Assembly (NCBI GenBank): GCA_021324885.1
Contig: JAJPIF010000022.1
Location: forward strand, 124,001-188,000
Length of the DNA stretch: 64,000 bases
Reading direction: 5' to 3'
DNA from: Pseudomonadota bacterium
GTDB taxonomy: Bacteria > Desulfobacterota > Binatia > Binatales > Binataceae
The position numbers and the translations under genes are program-made. The stretch's first letter is position 1. Each line of letters begins with the position of its first letter. Below the pieces are notes generated by a model that searched no databases, had not been told where the DNA came from, and worked only from the letters and a program-made list of their open reading frames with translations. Of the stretch, positions 42,774 to 51,740 are shown in pieces.

Positions 42774-44831
42774 ATGAGGCTGGTCCTCGCATTTATTTTT
42801 GTGATGACCGTTGTTGGGATTGCGGCGCCGGTGCATTCCCAGCCCACGGTAAACAATGCTTCGAATTCGGCGGCATCGTCCAACCCGCAATCCAGTGCAC
42901 AACGCAAGTTGCGCCATAAGCAGGAAGCGAACAAAGCCAAAAGCAACGCCGCCGGCAAGCAGACCAAGCCGGTGAAATTGAGCGAAGTGGTCGTGACCGC
43001 GACCCGCATCCGCCAGCCGCTGAGCGAAATCGGAACCAGTGTCAGCGTGATGCCAGGGAGCCAGATGCAGGATCAGAAGCTGGGCGTGGTCGCGCCCGCG
43101 CTGCAGCAACTGCCGGGCGTTGAGGTAAACCAGGCCGGCTCGCCCGGCACCCAGACCGACGTGACCATCCGCGGCAGCACGGCGGCGCAGACGCTGGTGC
43201 TGATCGACGGCGTGGACGTCAACACCGGCAGCACCGGCGGCTTCGATTTTTCGACCATCACGACCGACAACGTCGAACAGGTTGAAGTGGTGCGCGGTTC
43301 GGGCGGCGCGCTTTACGGTTCACAGGCTATCGGCGGCGTCGTCAACGTAATCAGCAAGCAGGGTGAAGGCGCGCCCCATTTCAGTCTGCTGTCCGAAGGC
43401 GGCAATCGCGGCACCGAGCGCCAGGTCGGAACCGCCAACGGCGCGATCGGCAATCTCGGCTATTCCGGGTCGATCTCCTACCAATCGACCGAAGGCTTTC
43501 GTCCGATCAATGACGCCTCGGACAATTTATCCGGAGCGCTGCGCCTGGATTACCAGGTGAACGACAAGACCACCGTGCGTGGTTTTGCCCGCTACATCCG
43601 ATCCAACGTTGACCTGGTGAATTTCTCCGACTCGGTGGGAGAGCGGCTCGATCCTTTTGCCCATCAGCGGGGCGAGTTCATGCTATTCAAGGGCGAGGTG
43701 GAGCACAATTTTACCGACCGGCTGTGGGGCAAGTGGAGCGTTTTTTTCGTGCGCGATGAAATCCGCCTCAACGATCTGCCCACCGCCGCCAACCCTACCT
43801 TTGAAGTCGATGATATTCCGGACGAAAACCGCGCCAGCGAATCGCAACTGGTTTATACGTGGGATTGGGGCAGAACCGTGGCGGGATTCGACTTTCACGA
43901 TCGCTGGGCGCGGGTTCGCAACGTGCTGACCAATCCGCAGTTCGATGTTTTCAGCGATTTCCATCACGAGCGCCAGGAATACGCCGGCTATATCGAGCAG
44001 GAAGAGACGCTGCCGGGAAATCTGGCGACCCTAACCGGCGGTTTCAGAGTGGACGGCAACAGCGACTTCGGCGAAGAGGTCAGTCCGGCATGGTCGGTGG
44101 TGGTGCCGCTTCAACGTTATGGAGCGAGCTTGCGCGGCAGTTACAGCGAGGGCTTCCGCGCCCCCAGTTTCGACGAACTCTACTTCCCCGGCTTCGGCAA
44201 TCCGAATCTCGGCCCCGAGATTTCCAGCGAGTATGACGGCGGAATCACCAAATACTTCGGCGAAGCGGCCAACGTCAGCGTGATCTATTTCACCCGGCGC
44301 ATCCACAACCTGATTGTGCCGGTTCCCTGCATGGTCAGCCCGACCTGCCAGTTCGGATCGATTGCCGGAAATGCCGGACGGGTCGATACGCAGGGCGTTG
44401 AGTTTATTCCCAGCCTCTCGCCGTGGCATGGGCTGTCGCTCGACGGCAATTTCACTTATCTGGACGAAACCCATCGCTCGGTAAATCCGGGCGCGGTTCC
44501 GCTGCGCACGCCGAAATATTCCGCGTCCGCCACTTTGCATTACGCAATCAACGAGCTGCTGCTGGCCAATGACGCCGTCAGCGCGGACTTCGTCTATATT
44601 TTCGTCGGCGATCGCGACGACGTATCGCCGTTCGGCACGATCCTGAATAATCCCGCCTACCATCGCTTCGACCTCACGGTCAATTACTCGCCCGGTTTTC
44701 AATGGCAGCGCATCAGATCGGAGGAGTTCTACGTTCGCGTTCAGAACCTCTTCGATCGCAGGTACCAGCAGGTGCTGGGATTCAGATCGCCGCCGGTGAA
44801 CTTCGTGGCCGGGACGACGCTGCAGTTTTAG
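42774..44831 (+). CDS. BtuB-like TonB-dependent outer-membrane receptor
   Basis: A 685-residue outer-membrane receptor importing cobalamin, or a related corrinoid, with TonB energy. The signal peptide is MRLVLAFIFVMTVVGI... ending at AAPVHSQ. After a Lys-rich linker, LSEVVVTATRI is the TonB-box-like start of the plug, followed by VVAPALQQLPGVEV, TDVTIRG and LYGSQAIGGVVNVIS. The barrel ends with a terminal Phe (TTLQF), as outer-membrane insertion needs. The start at ATG 42774 has GGTGGAG upstream. Cobalamin specificity rests on the riboswitch just upstream; the periplasmic BtuF and BtuCD genes are not adjacent. Confidence 0.9.
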   Translation: MRLVLAFIFVMTVVGIAAPVHSQPTVNNASNSAASSNPQSSAQRKLRHKQEANKAKSNAAGKQTKPVKLSEVVVTATRIRQPLSEIGTSVSVMPGSQMQDQKLGVVAPALQQLPGVEVNQAGSPGTQTDVTIRGSTAAQTLVLIDGVDVNTGSTGGFDFSTITTDNVEQVEVVRGSGGALYGSQAIGGVVNVISKQGEGAPHFSLLSEGGNRGTERQVGTANGAIGNLGYSGSISYQSTEGFRPINDASDNLSGALRLDYQVNDKTTVRGFARYIRSNVDLVNFSDSVGERLDPFAHQRGEFMLFKGEVEHNFTDRLWGKWSVFFVRDEIRLNDLPTAANPTFEVDDIPDENRASESQLVYTWDWGRTVAGFDFHDRWARVRNVLTNPQFDVFSDFHHERQEYAGYIEQEETLPGNLATLTGGFRVDGNSDFGEEVSPAWSVVVPLQRYGASLRGSYSEGFRAPSFDELYFPGFGNPNLGPEISSEYDGGITKYFGEAANVSVIYFTRRIHNLIVPVPCMVSPTCQFGSIAGNAGRVDTQGVEFIPSLSPWHGLSLDGNFTYLDETHRSVNPGAVPLRTPKYSASATLHYAINELLLANDAVSADFVYIFVGDRDDVSPFGTILNNPAYHRFDLTVNYSPGFQWQRIRSEEFYVRVQNLFDRRYQQVLGFRSPPVNFVAGTTLQF

Positions 44832-44860
44832 CTCACCAGACGCAGCCAGCCCTAAATTGC

Positions 44861-44878
44861 CCCGCGATTGGCCGCGGG
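44861..44878 (+). terminator. Small GC hairpin after the receptor gene
   Basis: CCCGCG (44861-44866) and CGCGGG (44873-44878) around six bases, followed by TTAACCTTG. It sits 30 nt after the btuB-like stop and 69 nt before gpmI. The T-run is poor, so only weak support as a terminator. Confidence 0.35.
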
Positions 44879-44946
44879 TTAACCTTGTAAACTCAAGTCG
44901 GCGAAACACACCGGCGGGATTCCAAATTTCGGGCTGAGAAAGGCGC

Positions 44947-46509
44947 ATGATGAGCAGACCACCGATTGCCGCGTTAATCATCTTTGACGGATGGGGTTTA
45001 CGCGATGCGCCCGAAGCCAACGCAATCCGGATGGCGCGTACGCCGGTAATGGATCGGCTCAATGCGACCTGCGCCCACACCGCGATCGACGCGTCCGGCG
45101 CGGCCGTTGGTCTGCTGCCGGGAGTAATGGGCAATTCCGAAGTCGGGCATCTTACGATCGGCGCCGGCCGCGTCATCTACCAGGACGTGATGCGCATCAG
45201 CAAGGCGATCGAGACCGGCGCGTTTTTCTCCAATCCAGTCCTGCTCGACGCGATGCATCGTGCCGGGCGCGATCACACTTTGCATGTCTGGGGACTGCTC
45301 TCCGACGGCAGCGTCCACAGCCATATCGATCATCTGATGGCGCTGCTCGAGATGGCGGTCAGGCAGGACGTGCGCCAGATCGCGGTCCACGCCGTGCTCG
45401 ACGGCCGCGACAAGCCGCCGCGCTCCGCGCTGCCGTTCATCGATCAGCTCGAGGATAAACTGAAAAAGCTGGGGCGCGGCGCCATCGCGACGGTGAGCGG
45501 ACGCTACTATGCGATGGACCGCGACAAGCGCTGGGATCGCACGGAGCGCGCCTACAATGCTTTCGTCGATGCGCACGGAGCGCATGCCGCCAGTGCGCGG
45601 GCGGCAGTCGAGCAGGCCTACGCTGCGGATAAAGGCGACGAGTTTGTCGAACCCACCGTGATCGGCCAGGGCCATCCGATGCAGGACGGCGACCAGGTGA
45701 TTTGCTTCAACTTCCGCGCCGATCGCGCGCGCCAGTTGACGGCGGCATTGGCGCTGAAGGACTTCAGCGGCTTCCAGCGCCGCCGCCATCCCCATTTGGG
45801 CTACGTCTGCATGACCGAATACGATCGCAGCTTTAATTTGCCGCTCGCCTTCGGCCCCGAGGACATTCGCAACACCCTGGCCGAAGTGCTGGACGCTGCC
45901 GGAATCAGAAATCTGCGGCTGGCCGAAACGGAAAAGTACGCGCACGTGACCTACTTCCTCAATGGCGGCGTCGAGAAGCCCTTCCGGATGGAAGAGCGGA
46001 TACTGATTCCGTCGCCCAAGGTCGCGACCTATGATCTGAAGCCCGAGATGAGCGCCGCGGCGGTAGCGCAACGCGCCGAGCAGGAGATCCTGAGCGGCCG
46101 CTTCGGCGCGATCGTGATCAATTTCGCCAATCCCGATATGGTTGGCCATACCGGCGTGCTGTCGGCGACGATCGCCGCGGTCGAAGCTTCCGACGCCGCG
46201 CTGGGCCGCGTGCTGGGCGCGATCGAACGGATGCATGGAGTGGCGCTGATCACGGCGGACCATGGGAATGCGGAATTCATGGCCGATCCCGCAACCGGCC
46301 AGCCTCATACCGCCCACACGACCAATCTCGTTCCGTTGATTCTCGTCGATCCGAATTACCACGGCGCACTGGCCGACGGCGGGACCCTGGCCGACGTGGC
46401 TCCGACTTTTCTCGCGATGCTCGGGATCGCGAAGCCTCCTGAGATGACCGGCCGCGACTTGCGCATTCCAGGACCGTTGAAGCTGAAGCGAGAGAGCGCC
46501 GTTGCGTGA
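44947..46509 (+). CDS. gpmI: 2,3-Bisphosphoglycerate-independent phosphoglycerate mutase
   Basis: Interconverts 3- and 2-phosphoglycerate with two Mn ions; 520 residues. The phosphatase-domain Asp is in LIIFDGWG near residue 14, and the phosphorylated Ser is in MGNSEVGHLTIG near 60-71. DGRDKPPRSA and NFRADRARQLT are in the transferase domain. FANPDMVGHTG and TADHGNAE supply the second metal set. A ribosome site (GAGAAAGG) precedes the ATG at 44947. Together with gap it covers lower glycolysis, although the two are far apart. Confidence 0.95.
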   Translation: MMSRPPIAALIIFDGWGLRDAPEANAIRMARTPVMDRLNATCAHTAIDASGAAVGLLPGVMGNSEVGHLTIGAGRVIYQDVMRISKAIETGAFFSNPVLLDAMHRAGRDHTLHVWGLLSDGSVHSHIDHLMALLEMAVRQDVRQIAVHAVLDGRDKPPRSALPFIDQLEDKLKKLGRGAIATVSGRYYAMDRDKRWDRTERAYNAFVDAHGAHAASARAAVEQAYAADKGDEFVEPTVIGQGHPMQDGDQVICFNFRADRARQLTAALALKDFSGFQRRRHPHLGYVCMTEYDRSFNLPLAFGPEDIRNTLAEVLDAAGIRNLRLAETEKYAHVTYFLNGGVEKPFRMEERILIPSPKVATYDLKPEMSAAAVAQRAEQEILSGRFGAIVINFANPDMVGHTGVLSATIAAVEASDAALGRVLGAIERMHGVALITADHGNAEFMADPATGQPHTAHTTNLVPLILVDPNYHGALADGGTLADVAPTFLAMLGIAKPPEMTGRDLRIPGPLKLKRESAVA

Positions 46510-46545
46510 TGCGCTGTCTGCCAGAATTGTTGGCCCGCGTCCCAA

Positions 46546-46773
46546 TCATGCAACGCGGCGCATCGGGCAAGCCGGCGCCATCTCGGCCAGCACGGCTTCG
46601 ATGTCATCGCGATGTTCGGGTGAGAACCACAGTTTCAGATGATGGCGTTGCGGGTCCGCGGTGCGTAAGGTGGCCAGATTATCGTAAGATTCAATGACAG
46701 CCTTGAGCGTGGCGATATGTTCGGGCTGCACTTCCAGGACGATGCTGACGATTGTTGCGCAATCCGGTTGCAT
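46546..46773 (-). CDS. Small DUF4911-like protein
   Basis: 75 residues, no leader or membrane segment. IVLEVQPEHIATLKAVIESYDNLATLRT, then HHLKLWFSPEHRDD and AVLAEM, matches the short alpha/beta DUF4911 pattern (Glu-x-Tyr-Asp followed by a TxD strand) known from Desulfobacterota-like genomes. Function unknown. It is convergent with gpmI and divergent from the ArsA-type ATPase pair. Confidence 0.55.
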   Translation of the reverse strand: MQPDCATIVSIVLEVQPEHIATLKAVIESYDNLATLRTADPQRHHLKLWFSPEHRDDIEAVLAEMAPACPMRRVA

Positions 46774-46823
46774 GAAATATCTCGCGATGCGGGCCGACGA
46801 CCTTGTTTGGCCATTCTAACGCG

Positions 46824-47708
46824 ATGGCGTGGCCGCGGCTAACCCTGGTGATTGGCAAAGGCGGCGCGGGCAAAAGCACGATCTCAGCCGCCCTGGCCGA
46901 TCATCTGGCGCAAAGGCGCCCTACCACCCACGTCGGACTCGACCAGCGCGGCTCAGCCGCACGGCTTTTCGGCGTCGCACCGCCGCAACGAAGCGCAATT
47001 CAGGTGCGCCGCGATCTGGAATTGATTGCGCTCAGCCCGCGCCGTGAGTTGGAGCGTTTCATCCAGCGAATCGTACCGGTGCGGATGATCTCTGATCGGA
47101 TGCTGGGGAGCCGAACGTTCGCCTACGTCACCGCGGCGCTGCCTGGCCTGGAAGCCTTTCTCCTGTTATCACGGTTGTCAGCGATGGCGGGGGAGGCGGC
47201 TCGCGACGATCGTTATGTCGTTGTGGACGGTCTTTCCACCGGCGCCAGCCTTGAGCTGCTGTCAGTCGCGAGAGGGATCCGCAATCTCGCCGCGGCCGGG
47301 ACCCTCAATCGCCTTGCCATCGATTTGGAAGGCTTCATTTCCGATCCCAACCGCTGCGCAGTCGCAATCGTGGTGGCGCCGCAGCAACTGTCTCTGAAGG
47401 AGGCGCTGGAGGCGGCCTCTGCCTTGCGTGAACACGCCAATGTCAATCGGATCGTCGCGATTCTCAACGCGGTTCCGGCGCCGTTGTTCAACCAGGCGGA
47501 GGCGGAGCAGGCGATGGCGGCAGATATGGCGCACGGCGCATTAGTCCGGCGCCGGCTCGACCTCGACGCCGCCGTGCAGCGCGTGCGCAGGGAGCTCGCC
47601 GCCGCCGGCCTGCCGGTAATCGAGTTGCCGATGCTGTTTACCCCTGCAGTCGGCGTCGCCGAAATCACGCGGCTCAGCCGGGCACTTGGCAAACAGGTCG
47701 AACTGTGA
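46824..47708 (+). CDS. ArsA-family ATPase, first of a pair
   Basis: A 294-residue SIMIBI-class ATPase. The deviant Walker A GKGGAGKST is at residues 11-19. The switch I region reads GLDQRGSAARLFG rather than the usual DPAHS, and switch II is VVDGLSTGASLELLS. Such divergent ArsA-like proteins are commonly found as adjacent pairs in actinobacteria and deltaproteobacteria-like genomes, without arsenite genes. The start at ATG 46824 was chosen over an upstream TTG. The stop overlaps the GTG start of the next gene by 4 nt, so they are coupled and perhaps form a heterodimer. Confidence 0.82.
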   Translation: MAWPRLTLVIGKGGAGKSTISAALADHLAQRRPTTHVGLDQRGSAARLFGVAPPQRSAIQVRRDLELIALSPRRELERFIQRIVPVRMISDRMLGSRTFAYVTAALPGLEAFLLLSRLSAMAGEAARDDRYVVVDGLSTGASLELLSVARGIRNLAAAGTLNRLAIDLEGFISDPNRCAVAIVVAPQQLSLKEALEAASALREHANVNRIVAILNAVPAPLFNQAEAEQAMAADMAHGALVRRRLDLDAAVQRVRRELAAAGLPVIELPMLFTPAVGVAEITRLSRALGKQVEL

Positions 47709-48787
47709 AGCGGGGGTTCTTTCATAGCCGTCGCCATCGGCTGCTGCTCTGTCTGGGACCCGGAGGCGTTGGCAAAACCACGATGGCTGCCGCGCTCGGT
47801 CTGCGCTCCGCGCTCGAAGGCGCAGCGGTGGACGTGATGACAATCGATCCGGCGCCACGGTTGCTGGACACGCTGCACGTTGACGGCGCGGTTTCCCAGC
47901 CGCAGGATGTCGACCTGCAAGAGCTCTCGGTCAGCGGTGCAGGGCGAATGCGTGCGCTCAAGCTCGACCCCAAGCACACCTTCGACAGCGTAGTGAATCG
48001 TTATGCGCCCACGCGCGCGATGGCCGAAGCAATCCTGAACAACCGTATATACCGCAGCATCTCCACCGCCCTGGCCGGCGTCGGGGATTACATGGCGATG
48101 GAGAAGCTGCTCGAGCTTTACGACGATCCCGAAGCCGCTCTGATCGTGCTTGATACGCCGCCGGCCCGTGAGGCGCTGGATTTTCTCGGGGCACCCGAGC
48201 GGCTGCTCGACCTGCTCAACTCGCGCGCTACCAGTCTGCTGGGTGGCGGCCTCAAGCTGTCGGATCTGGCGGCGCGCGCGGTGCTGAGCGCATTCGATCG
48301 GGTCACGGGTCTGCATCTGCTCAGCGACGTGCATACGTTCGTGCGCAGCTTCGAAGGCATGTACCAGGGATTCGCCGAGCGCGCCGCCGGCGCCCGGTCC
48401 ATTGTATACGGCCCCGAATGCCTGGTGCTGGTGATTACCACCGCGGAAGAATTGCGCGTCGAGGAAACCCGTGAATTTGTCGGATCCCTCGAACGAACCG
48501 GACTCTCGATCGATGGGCTGGTGGTGAATCGGGTCGCGCCGCCGCTGCCGCACAAATCGGGGCTGAAGAAGATAAATCCGCCCAGCCTGCAAAAAAAAAT
48601 GCAGCGCAACTGGCGCGACTTTGCGGCCTTGAAGCAACGCGAGACCGCCGCTTTGCGGGTGTTGAAGGAAATGCTACCGGCCGGCGCGACGATGTTGGTG
48701 GCTCCCGATTTGGGACGCGAACCGCGCTCGCTGGCGGATTTGGCGGAAATCGCGGGCACGCTCGACACGCCGCATTTCCGCAAGTGA
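47705..48787 (+). CDS. ArsA-family ATPase, second of a pair
   Basis: A 360-residue ArsA-type ATPase starting at GTG 47705 in the GTGA overlap with the first ATPase. Walker A GPGGVGKTT is at residues 18-26, switch I is MTIDPAPRLLDTL and switch II is LDTPPAREALDFL, all closer to the family norm than in its partner. The C-terminal part has VVNRVAPPLPHKS. No ArsB, ArsR or other metal-resistance genes are near, so an arsenite role is not supported. A role in membrane-protein targeting or anion handling is possible. Confidence 0.85.
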   Translation: MKRGFFHSRRHRLLLCLGPGGVGKTTMAAALGLRSALEGAAVDVMTIDPAPRLLDTLHVDGAVSQPQDVDLQELSVSGAGRMRALKLDPKHTFDSVVNRYAPTRAMAEAILNNRIYRSISTALAGVGDYMAMEKLLELYDDPEAALIVLDTPPAREALDFLGAPERLLDLLNSRATSLLGGGLKLSDLAARAVLSAFDRVTGLHLLSDVHTFVRSFEGMYQGFAERAAGARSIVYGPECLVLVITTAEELRVEETREFVGSLERTGLSIDGLVVNRVAPPLPHKSGLKKINPPSLQKKMQRNWRDFAALKQRETAALRVLKEMLPAGATMLVAPDLGREPRSLADLAEIAGTLDTPHFRK

Positions 48788-48966
48788 GATGAATCGAAAA
48801 AATCGGCCGGCGGGGATTAAAGCGTGGTTACACGACCTCAACCCGCCGGGTTGTCCCCGGTGAAGCTGCTCCGAATCCGCGAGATTGATGTTGGCAGGGG
48901 CGGGCCCGGGATACTCGCCGCGCCCGCTCGCATCTTGACGGCACCGGGGTCAACCTGCGAAGGCCC

Positions 48967-49004
48967 GGCAGGCCGCGGCCGTCTTTGGGCGGCCGCGGCC
49001 TGCC
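48967..49004. terminator. Perfect 15-bp GC hairpin between convergent genes
   Basis: GGCAGGCCGCGGCCG (48967-48981) and CGGCCGCGGCCTGCC (48990-49004) around TCTTTGGG. It lies between the ArsA-type ATPase (+) and the amidohydrolase (-), a natural place for a bidirectional terminator. It lacks a T-run, and a REP-like element is an alternative. Confidence 0.5.
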
Positions 49005-49043
49005 TTGGGGAAATTCGGCAATGCCAGTCCTCAGGGGAGGCTT

Positions 49044-50771
49044 TCAGCAGCGCACCAACTTTCCGGAATAGGCCCGGGTGTCTTTGCCGTCCTCGAAGGT
49101 TACTTCGCCGTTTACCATTATCCATCTGTAACCGCGAGCACGCTGGACCAGTCGGGAATCGTTGTCAGGCGGCAAATCGTAGAGAATCTCCGGTTCCTCG
49201 ATTGCCAGTTTGTCCAGATCGTAAACCATCAGATCGGCGGCCATGCCTTCTCTGATGCAGCCGCGATCCTTGAAGCCCGCGGCCCATGCCGGCATGTAGC
49301 TCAGATGGTAGTGGGCCTCTTCCAGGCGGACCTGTTCCGTGTCGCGCACCAGCCACGTCAGAAGTTCGGTCGGATAAATCCCGAGAGTCTGGAATTTGGC
49401 GTGGGCGCCGCCGTCGGAGAAGCCCGCCACCGTGCGATGTTCCAGCAGTTCCTTGCAGTACTCGGGTTTGGAGTTGGTCACCGGCGTCAGCCATTCGGTT
49501 TTGAAATCGTCCGCCGCCGAGATGTCGAGGAGCACGTCGATCGGATGTTTGTTCTCCGCCTTGGCGATATCGCGCACGGTGCGATCGCGGTACTTCGCGC
49601 GCAGGTCGTCGCGATAAATCTTGCGACAGACAAAGTCCGTGATCTTGCCCGCGGCGGAGGGACGGCGGCTCTTGTCATAGATTTCCTTCATCTGCTGACG
49701 GCGCACCGGATCGGTCAGCTTGGCCTTGCGCTCCTCCAGCGTTCCCATCGTGGCGTCGCGCCAGACCTCGACGTCGTCGAAGAACGTCCATTTCTCCAAA
49801 AAGCAGCAGCGCAGGTTGAGTCGAACCGTCATCGCGATTCCGATTAGCGGCACGCCGCGACGGTTATAGTTGTCGCACACCTGCAGTTGGGCGCGGAAGA
49901 TGTCGGGCCGCCGGTCGCCGGGGAAGATCGCGTTGAACACCAGCGGACGATTGGCCGTCTCCGACAGCCGCCCGGCAAAATCCATCGAGCGGCGGGCCGA
50001 TTCCGCCGGATCCTCGCCTTCATTGGCGGCCGCCTGGGCGAACTGGATGTGGCCGCGGTCGTGCTTGCGCATACCTTTGGCCAGCTCCAGGTAAAACTCA
50101 TCCGACATCATGTCGGAGATCATCAGAGTGCCGTCGTAATCCCGCTGCACCGACGCGTTGCCGAGCAGGCGCTGCGCAGCCCATCCGTTGGCCCCCGCCG
50201 CCATCGCCTCGTCTACGATCCGCACCATTTGCGCGACCTCGGACGGCGTCGGCTTGCGGCTTTTGGCCTGCTCCCAGCCGCCCATCACGTAGCTGACCAG
50301 CGGCGTGACCGGCACCAGTTGCATCATGTTGACCGCCTTGGGTAGACGCGCGATATGTTCCATGAACTGCCCCACCGTCTCCCAGGTAAACGGCATGCTC
50401 GCCTTCATCGCGTCGAACGGAATCGCCTCGTTGCGTTCCATCGAGAGCATCGAGCGCTCGGCATCCTTGGGATGAACCGGGGCGAAGCCAAAGCCGCAGT
50501 TGCCGTTGGTTACCGAGGTCACGCCATGCCAGCTTCCGATCGAGCAGGCGGGATCCCAGAACACCGGCGCGTCGTAATGGCAATGGAGATCGATCGCGCC
50601 GGGCGCGACTATCATTCCGCTGGCGTCGAGGGTCTGTTTGGCGTCACTGCTCCTGATGTAGCCGACGCGAGCGATGCGGCCGTCCTTGATGCCGATGTCC
50701 GCCTTGAAGGGCGGGGTTAGGGTTCCGTCAACAATGGTGCCATCTTTGATGACCTTGTCGAATTCTGCCAT
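49044..50771 (-). CDS. N-acyl-D-amino-acid deacylase-like amidohydrolase
   Basis: A 575-residue amidohydrolase of the D-aminoacylase/dihydroorotase-like type. IKDGTIVDGT and the small beta-sandwich come first; then PGAIDLHCHYD supplies the metal HxH. GVTSVTNGNCGFGFAPV is the strand with the characteristic Cys of D-aminoacylases. GFSDGGAHAKF carries the catalytic Asp, and EGMAADLMVYD the C-terminal sandwich. The start at ATG 50771 follows GGAGG by 6 nt; longer frames to 50969 are not supported. It is cotranscribed behind the YqgE/AlgH-like gene (37 nt gap). The substrate is unknown. Confidence 0.9.
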   Translation of the reverse strand: MAEFDKVIKDGTIVDGTLTPPFKADIGIKDGRIARVGYIRSSDAKQTLDASGMIVAPGAIDLHCHYDAPVFWDPACSIGSWHGVTSVTNGNCGFGFAPVHPKDAERSMLSMERNEAIPFDAMKASMPFTWETVGQFMEHIARLPKAVNMMQLVPVTPLVSYVMGGWEQAKSRKPTPSEVAQMVRIVDEAMAAGANGWAAQRLLGNASVQRDYDGTLMISDMMSDEFYLELAKGMRKHDRGHIQFAQAAANEGEDPAESARRSMDFAGRLSETANRPLVFNAIFPGDRRPDIFRAQLQVCDNYNRRGVPLIGIAMTVRLNLRCCFLEKWTFFDDVEVWRDATMGTLEERKAKLTDPVRRQQMKEIYDKSRRPSAAGKITDFVCRKIYRDDLRAKYRDRTVRDIAKAENKHPIDVLLDISAADDFKTEWLTPVTNSKPEYCKELLEHRTVAGFSDGGAHAKFQTLGIYPTELLTWLVRDTEQVRLEEAHYHLSYMPAWAAGFKDRGCIREGMAADLMVYDLDKLAIEEPEILYDLPPDNDSRLVQRARGYRWIMVNGEVTFEDGKDTRAYSGKLVRC

Positions 50772-50808
50772 AGAGCCCTCCGCGGACTTTGTTTGTCTAC
50801 CTAGACAA

Positions 50809-51501
50809 TCAGCGATCGGGCGGCGATTCGTCAAGCGCCGGCGACGGCCAACTGACCCGCAACAGCCCCGCCGGCACACCGATTTGCGGCGGCCGCGCCG
50901 AGGTCTCAATCGCCTGGGCACGCGCCACCAGGTTGCGCCATACTGTGTCGGGATCGGCGCTGAAGACATCCTGCGGATCGGAGGGAACTTTATACCAGGA
51001 GTTCTCCAGCATCTCGTCGTGAAGCTGATTCCTGGTCCATTGAGCGCGCCCTAAATAAAGTCGCATGCTGGGGAGCGATTTGGAATCCTTCAGCACTTCG
51101 AGCATGCTGCGCGCTTTAAGGTCCAGGTAGATATCAGTCAGCAGCGGGACCGCATCGTCAGGCGCGCGATGGGCGTGGATCAGCATCAGGGGAGCGGTGA
51201 TATCGACCGGGCCGCCGAAGTAGGCCGTTGCGGGATTCTGTTTGAGGGCGGCGTCGTTGGGGAACAGATCGGCCAGCTTCACCGTGGTTGGCTTGTTGAT
51301 AATGAGCCCCACCACCAGGTCGGTGCCGGTCGGCGGCAGCATCAGCACCACCGACTGGCTGAACAGCGGATCCTCAAGATCGGGTTGGGCAACCAGAAAA
51401 TAGGTCTGTCCGGCTTTGCGCGTATCCGCGGCGAAGGCCGCGCTGCAAATCAGCGCCGTCGCCGCGAGCAGGCCAGAGAATAAAAAGATCGATTTCTTCA
51501 T
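50809..51501 (-). CDS. Exported YqgE/AlgH-family protein
   Basis: A 230-residue protein whose residues 30-180 match the UPF0301/YqgE family: GQTYFLVAQPDLEDPLF, SVVLMLPP, VGLIINKPT and ATAYFGGPVD. Unlike normal YqgE/AlgH, which are cytosolic, it begins MKKSIFLFSGLLAATALICS...AFA, a clear Sec signal peptide. The C-terminal 50 residues (VPSDPQDVFSADPDTVW, then a Pro-rich tail) follow the family core. The role in either form is poorly understood. The start was set at ATG 51501. It is divergent from the luciferase-like gene. Confidence 0.82.
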   Translation of the reverse strand: MKKSIFLFSGLLAATALICSAAFAADTRKAGQTYFLVAQPDLEDPLFSQSVVLMLPPTGTDLVVGLIINKPTTVKLADLFPNDAALKQNPATAYFGGPVDITAPLMLIHAHRAPDDAVPLLTDIYLDLKARSMLEVLKDSKSLPSMRLYLGRAQWTRNQLHDEMLENSWYKVPSDPQDVFSADPDTVWRNLVARAQAIETSARPPQIGVPAGLLRVSWPSPALDESPPDR

Positions 51502-51618
51502 ACGTCGCTCAATCACAGGATGTGTTCCACAACGGCCCCGCGACACCGTCAGTCACGCGGGCCTCACATGATTGTACGAGTAGTTGGGCCGTCCATCCAG
51601 CTTGAGCCGATCGGCATC

Positions 51619-51643
51619 GTACTATGCTATCTATGGATAGTAC
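51619..51643. promoter_or_regulatory. Nested dyad, operator-like
   Basis: GTACTAT (51619-51625) and ATAGTAC (51637-51643) frame an inner CTATC-TATG-GATAG repeat. It lies in the divergent promoter region of the YqgE-like and luciferase-like genes and fits a dimeric repressor site or an RNA hairpin. Confidence 0.45.
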
Positions 51644-51649
51644 GGCACG

Positions 51650-51672
51650 GCCGCGGCTATGATTGCCGCGGC
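51650..51672. promoter_or_regulatory. 8-bp GC palindrome pair next to the dyad
   Basis: GCCGCGGC occurs at 51650-51657 and 51665-51672, each self-complementary, so a stem with a 7-nt loop can form. GTGTACAC, another perfect palindrome, follows at 51694-51701. All lie between the divergent genes. Confidence 0.4.
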
Positions 51673-51740
51673 GGGACGCCTGAGTTTGACACAGTGTACA
51701 CCGGCGCCGCGAATGCGGCGGAACAGGAACGGAATCGAGC

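Noticed and set aside
44998-46545. 515-codon minus-strand frame opposite gpmI
   Set aside because: Exact antisense of gpmI with His/Arg-rich text; long only because of the GC-rich codon pattern.
47213-48637. 474-codon minus-strand frame opposite the ArsA pair
   Set aside because: It spans two genes with intact P-loops and shows no domain of its own.
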